A stretch of DNA of 13,162 nt, taken from assembly GCA_014061035.1 (NCBI GenBank), contig JACGMN010000106.1, positions 1 to 13,162 of the forward strand, read 5' to 3'. Position 1 is the first letter of the stretch. Each line of letters starts with the position of its first letter. Positions 11,657 to 13,162 of the stretch are shown here, in pieces. The position numbers and the translations under genes were made by a program. This DNA is from Candidatus Methanophagales archaeon. Lineage in GTDB: Archaea > Halobacteriota > Syntropharchaeia > Alkanophagales > Methanospirareceae. Below the pieces are notes generated by a model, which had not been told where the DNA came from, searched no databases, and saw only the letters and a list, made by a program, of their open reading frames with translations.

Positions 11657-13045
11657 ATGAGCGTAAGTAGTACCGCGGATGACAATATACTACTGGTAGG
11701 GACCGGGCATGTTTTAGAGAAGAGCGTGAAGGAGGTAGAAGAAGTAATAGCGAGGGAGAATCCGGCTGTCGTTGCTGTTGAGCTATGTGAGGCAAGATAT
11801 GATGCATTGACGGGTGAAGAGAGGGAATTTTCAATCAAAGATGCGCTCACCACCGGCAATCCTTTTTTGATGCTAACACACTGGCTGCTTGCATATATGC
11901 AGCGGAAGATAGGTGCAGAGTTAGGTATTGAGCCCGGTGCAGATATGATGGCTGCGATAGAGAAAGCAAAGGAGTTCGGTTGTGAGATTGCATTGATCGA
12001 CCGGCCAATACAAATAACGATGCAGCGATTCTGGAGTAATATGCGATTTTGGGAGAAGCTAAAGATGCTCTTTGCTATCATTTTCTCGATTGTCAGCATA
12101 GGACGAGGATGGGGACGGGGATGTGGATGTAATGAAACGGGGAAAGTGATAGGGGAAAAAGGAAAAGAGGATAAGAAGTTCATGACTGGCGTTATGGTAG
12201 GAGATAAGAAGATAGAGCTGGATAGGTTGACGGATGAAGACGTCGTGACGCAGTTGGTGAAAGAGCTCAGAGAATTCTCACCGGGTGCAGCAACAGCACT
12301 CTTAAACGAACGCGATGCGTATATCGCGAGAAATTTGCTTATGCTCTCGCAACAAACTTTTAGAAAAAGTTTGATCAAAAATGCGGCGGCTGAGTGGGAT
12401 CAAACCGCTCCCGCCTATGACTATGAGAGCCGAAAAATAGTTGCTGTCGTCGGTGCAGGACACGTAGCGGGAATAAAGAATTTTCTTAGCCATCCGGAGT
12501 TGCTACCTTCAGAGGCTGAATTGTGCGCGCTTCCGAAGAGACGTGGCTTATTAAATATATCGATAGGGAAATTGCTGGGTATAGGAATTAGTGCAGCGTT
12601 CTTACTATTCATCTTAGCGGTCATCTTCTCTGGCATAAACATATCCTACCATCTTCTTTTTACCGCGTTTCTGTGGTGGTTCATTATAAATGGTGTTTTG
12701 TCTGCGGTCGGTGTTCTGATTGCACGCGGGCATCCGCTCTCAGCGCTTACCGCTTTTTCTCTCGCATGGCTTACATCCTTAAATCCGTTTTTAGCCGCGG
12801 GCTGGTTTGCAGGTTTGGCAGAAGCATACTTCCGGAAACCGTCTTTTGGCGATGCAAAAGATATGCAGGCTGCTGAATCGGTACGAGAATTGATGCGCAA
12901 CCGACTGTTTAAGGTATTTCTCGTTGCAGGACTGGCAAATATAGGAAGCGTTGCGGGAACATTCATTGGCGCCTATGTCGTATGGCAGGTGGTTGGTATA
13001 GATATATATCAGATATGGATTGGGTTGAAGACACTCTTTTCTTGA
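11657..13045 (+). CDS. TraB/PrgY-family membrane protein
   Basis: Member of the TraB/PrgY/Gum-N group, which includes the enterococcal pheromone-control protein PrgY and eukaryotic TRABD proteins; the archaeal role is unknown. The 462-aa protein starts with LLVGTGHVLEKSVKEVEEVI (12-31) and VAVELCEARYDAL (39-51). Later come NERD (217-220) and VVGAGHVAGI (264-273); the GxGH and E motifs are the conserved polar residues of the family and may form a metallopeptidase-like site. Four hydrophobic segments follow at about 303-326, 333-356, 368-388 and 419-445, with GHPLSALTAFSLAWLTSLNP (358-377). Residues 149-160 (GRGWGRGCGCNE) are a low-complexity insertion from a hexamer repeat. It has its own promoter. 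Confidence 0.9.
   Translation: MSVSSTADDNILLVGTGHVLEKSVKEVEEVIARENPAVVAVELCEARYDALTGEEREFSIKDALTTGNPFLMLTHWLLAYMQRKIGAELGIEPGADMMAAIEKAKEFGCEIALIDRPIQITMQRFWSNMRFWEKLKMLFAIIFSIVSIGRGWGRGCGCNETGKVIGEKGKEDKKFMTGVMVGDKKIELDRLTDEDVVTQLVKELREFSPGAATALLNERDAYIARNLLMLSQQTFRKSLIKNAAAEWDQTAPAYDYESRKIVAVVGAGHVAGIKNFLSHPELLPSEAELCALPKRRGLLNISIGKLLGIGISAAFLLFILAVIFSGINISYHLLFTAFLWWFIINGVLSAVGVLIARGHPLSALTAFSLAWLTSLNPFLAAGWFAGLAEAYFRKPSFGDAKDMQAAESVRELMRNRLFKVFLVAGLANIGSVAGTFIGAYVVWQVVGIDIYQIWIGLKTLFS
12101..12130 (+). repeat. In-frame GGAYGN hexamer array in the TraB-family gene
   Basis: Five 6-bp units, GGACGA, GGATGG, GGACGG, GGATGT and GGATGT, encode GRGWGRGCGC, a Gly-rich insertion between the N-terminal domain and the rest of the protein. 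The Gly-Cys residues are repeat products and do not form a recognisable metal-binding pattern. Confidence 0.85.
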
Positions 13046-13090
13046 TTAAATAGAATATCTAAATCAAAATAAAACAAAAGATGGAAAAAA

Positions 13091-13162
13091 ATGCCAGAAA
13101 GGAGTAAGGACTGGATAAATCAAGCGGAAAAGGATTTAAAAGCAGTTGAAGAGCTGATGAAA
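13091..13162 (+). CDS. HEPN-domain protein, N-terminal fragment cut by window end
   Basis: Only the first 24 codons are present: MPERSKDWINQAEKDLKAVE and four more. The pattern S-x-x-W-x-x-Q-A-x-x-D-L is typical for the first helix of HEPN proteins, many of which are toxins or regulators paired with a small MNT nucleotidyltransferase. The catalytic RxxxxH lies later in such proteins and is beyond the window. An ATG at 13081 is out of frame and short. The upstream spacer (13046-13090) is very A-rich. The call rests on a short match. Confidence 0.6.
   Translation, partial: MPERSKDWINQAEKDLKAVEELMK

Noticed and set aside
12125..12134. Gly-Cys pair in the TraB-family protein as a metal site
   Set aside because: The cysteines come from the hexamer repeat and no spaced partner cysteines or histidines follow.
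11617..12378. Long reverse-strand open frame opposite the TraB-family gene (253 codons)
   Set aside because: It is Ser-rich with no domain and mirrors a clearly conserved gene; an antisense shadow.

Overview
The window is archaeal chromosome, most likely from a methanogen-lineage euryarchaeon (a methanogen, or an ANME/Syntropharchaeia-like relative). Evidence for Archaea: transcription factor B, release factor aRF1 with NIKS, YxCxxxF and GGQ motifs, RNA polymerase subunit Rpo11, exosome subunit Csl4, a DUF99 protein, an EMC6-like membrane protein, a CCA-less tRNA-Gly gene, and TATA-box promoters with short leaders. Evidence for the methanogen lineage: CofE (coenzyme F420 glutamylation) and archaeal-type CobY (cobamide synthesis). 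The exact clade is inference.

Layout. 1-353: a 10-bp perfect stem-loop, a T-tract, and what looks like a small frameshifted gene. 354-2874: a tight forward operon of thioredoxin reductase, RNase HII and TFB. 2885-3032: an element bounded by inverted arrays of a 7-bp repeat. 3027-4170: reverse-strand pair, DUF99 and an unrecognised protein. 4339-5016: cobY, overlapping tail-to-tail with pyrG. 4957-7322: reverse pair of pyrG and an unrecognised two-helix membrane protein. 7383-7574: a Trm112-like zinc protein, divergent from cofE (7625-8407). 8408-8598: repeat-rich spacer. 8599-8910: EMC6-like membrane protein, overlapping tail-to-tail with a bacterial-type ruvC (8854-9375, reverse). 9424-11589: csl4, rpo11, tRNA-Gly(CCC) and aRF1. 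11657-13045: TraB-family membrane protein. 13091-end: the start of a HEPN-like gene.

Most genes are core information processing (transcription initiation and elongation, RNA decay, translation termination, recombination, RNA primer removal) or cofactor and nucleotide metabolism (F420, cobamide, CTP). I found no CRISPR array, prophage or insertion sequence.

The unusual part is a repeat layer on top of this ordinary gene set. Short tandem repeats recur throughout. Inside genes the period is 6 or 15 bp, so frame is kept, and several fall in variable loops of housekeeping proteins. Outside genes or across a stop codon the period is usually 7 bp; one 6-bp array forms the cobY promoter. Two spacers carry heptads as inverted pairs able to form long hairpins, and they share a diverged ~39-bp core in opposite orientation. 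Other notable points are a RuvC resolvase in an archaeon, an aRF1 apparently lacking the zinc minidomain, and two convergent gene overlaps of nearly 60 bp.
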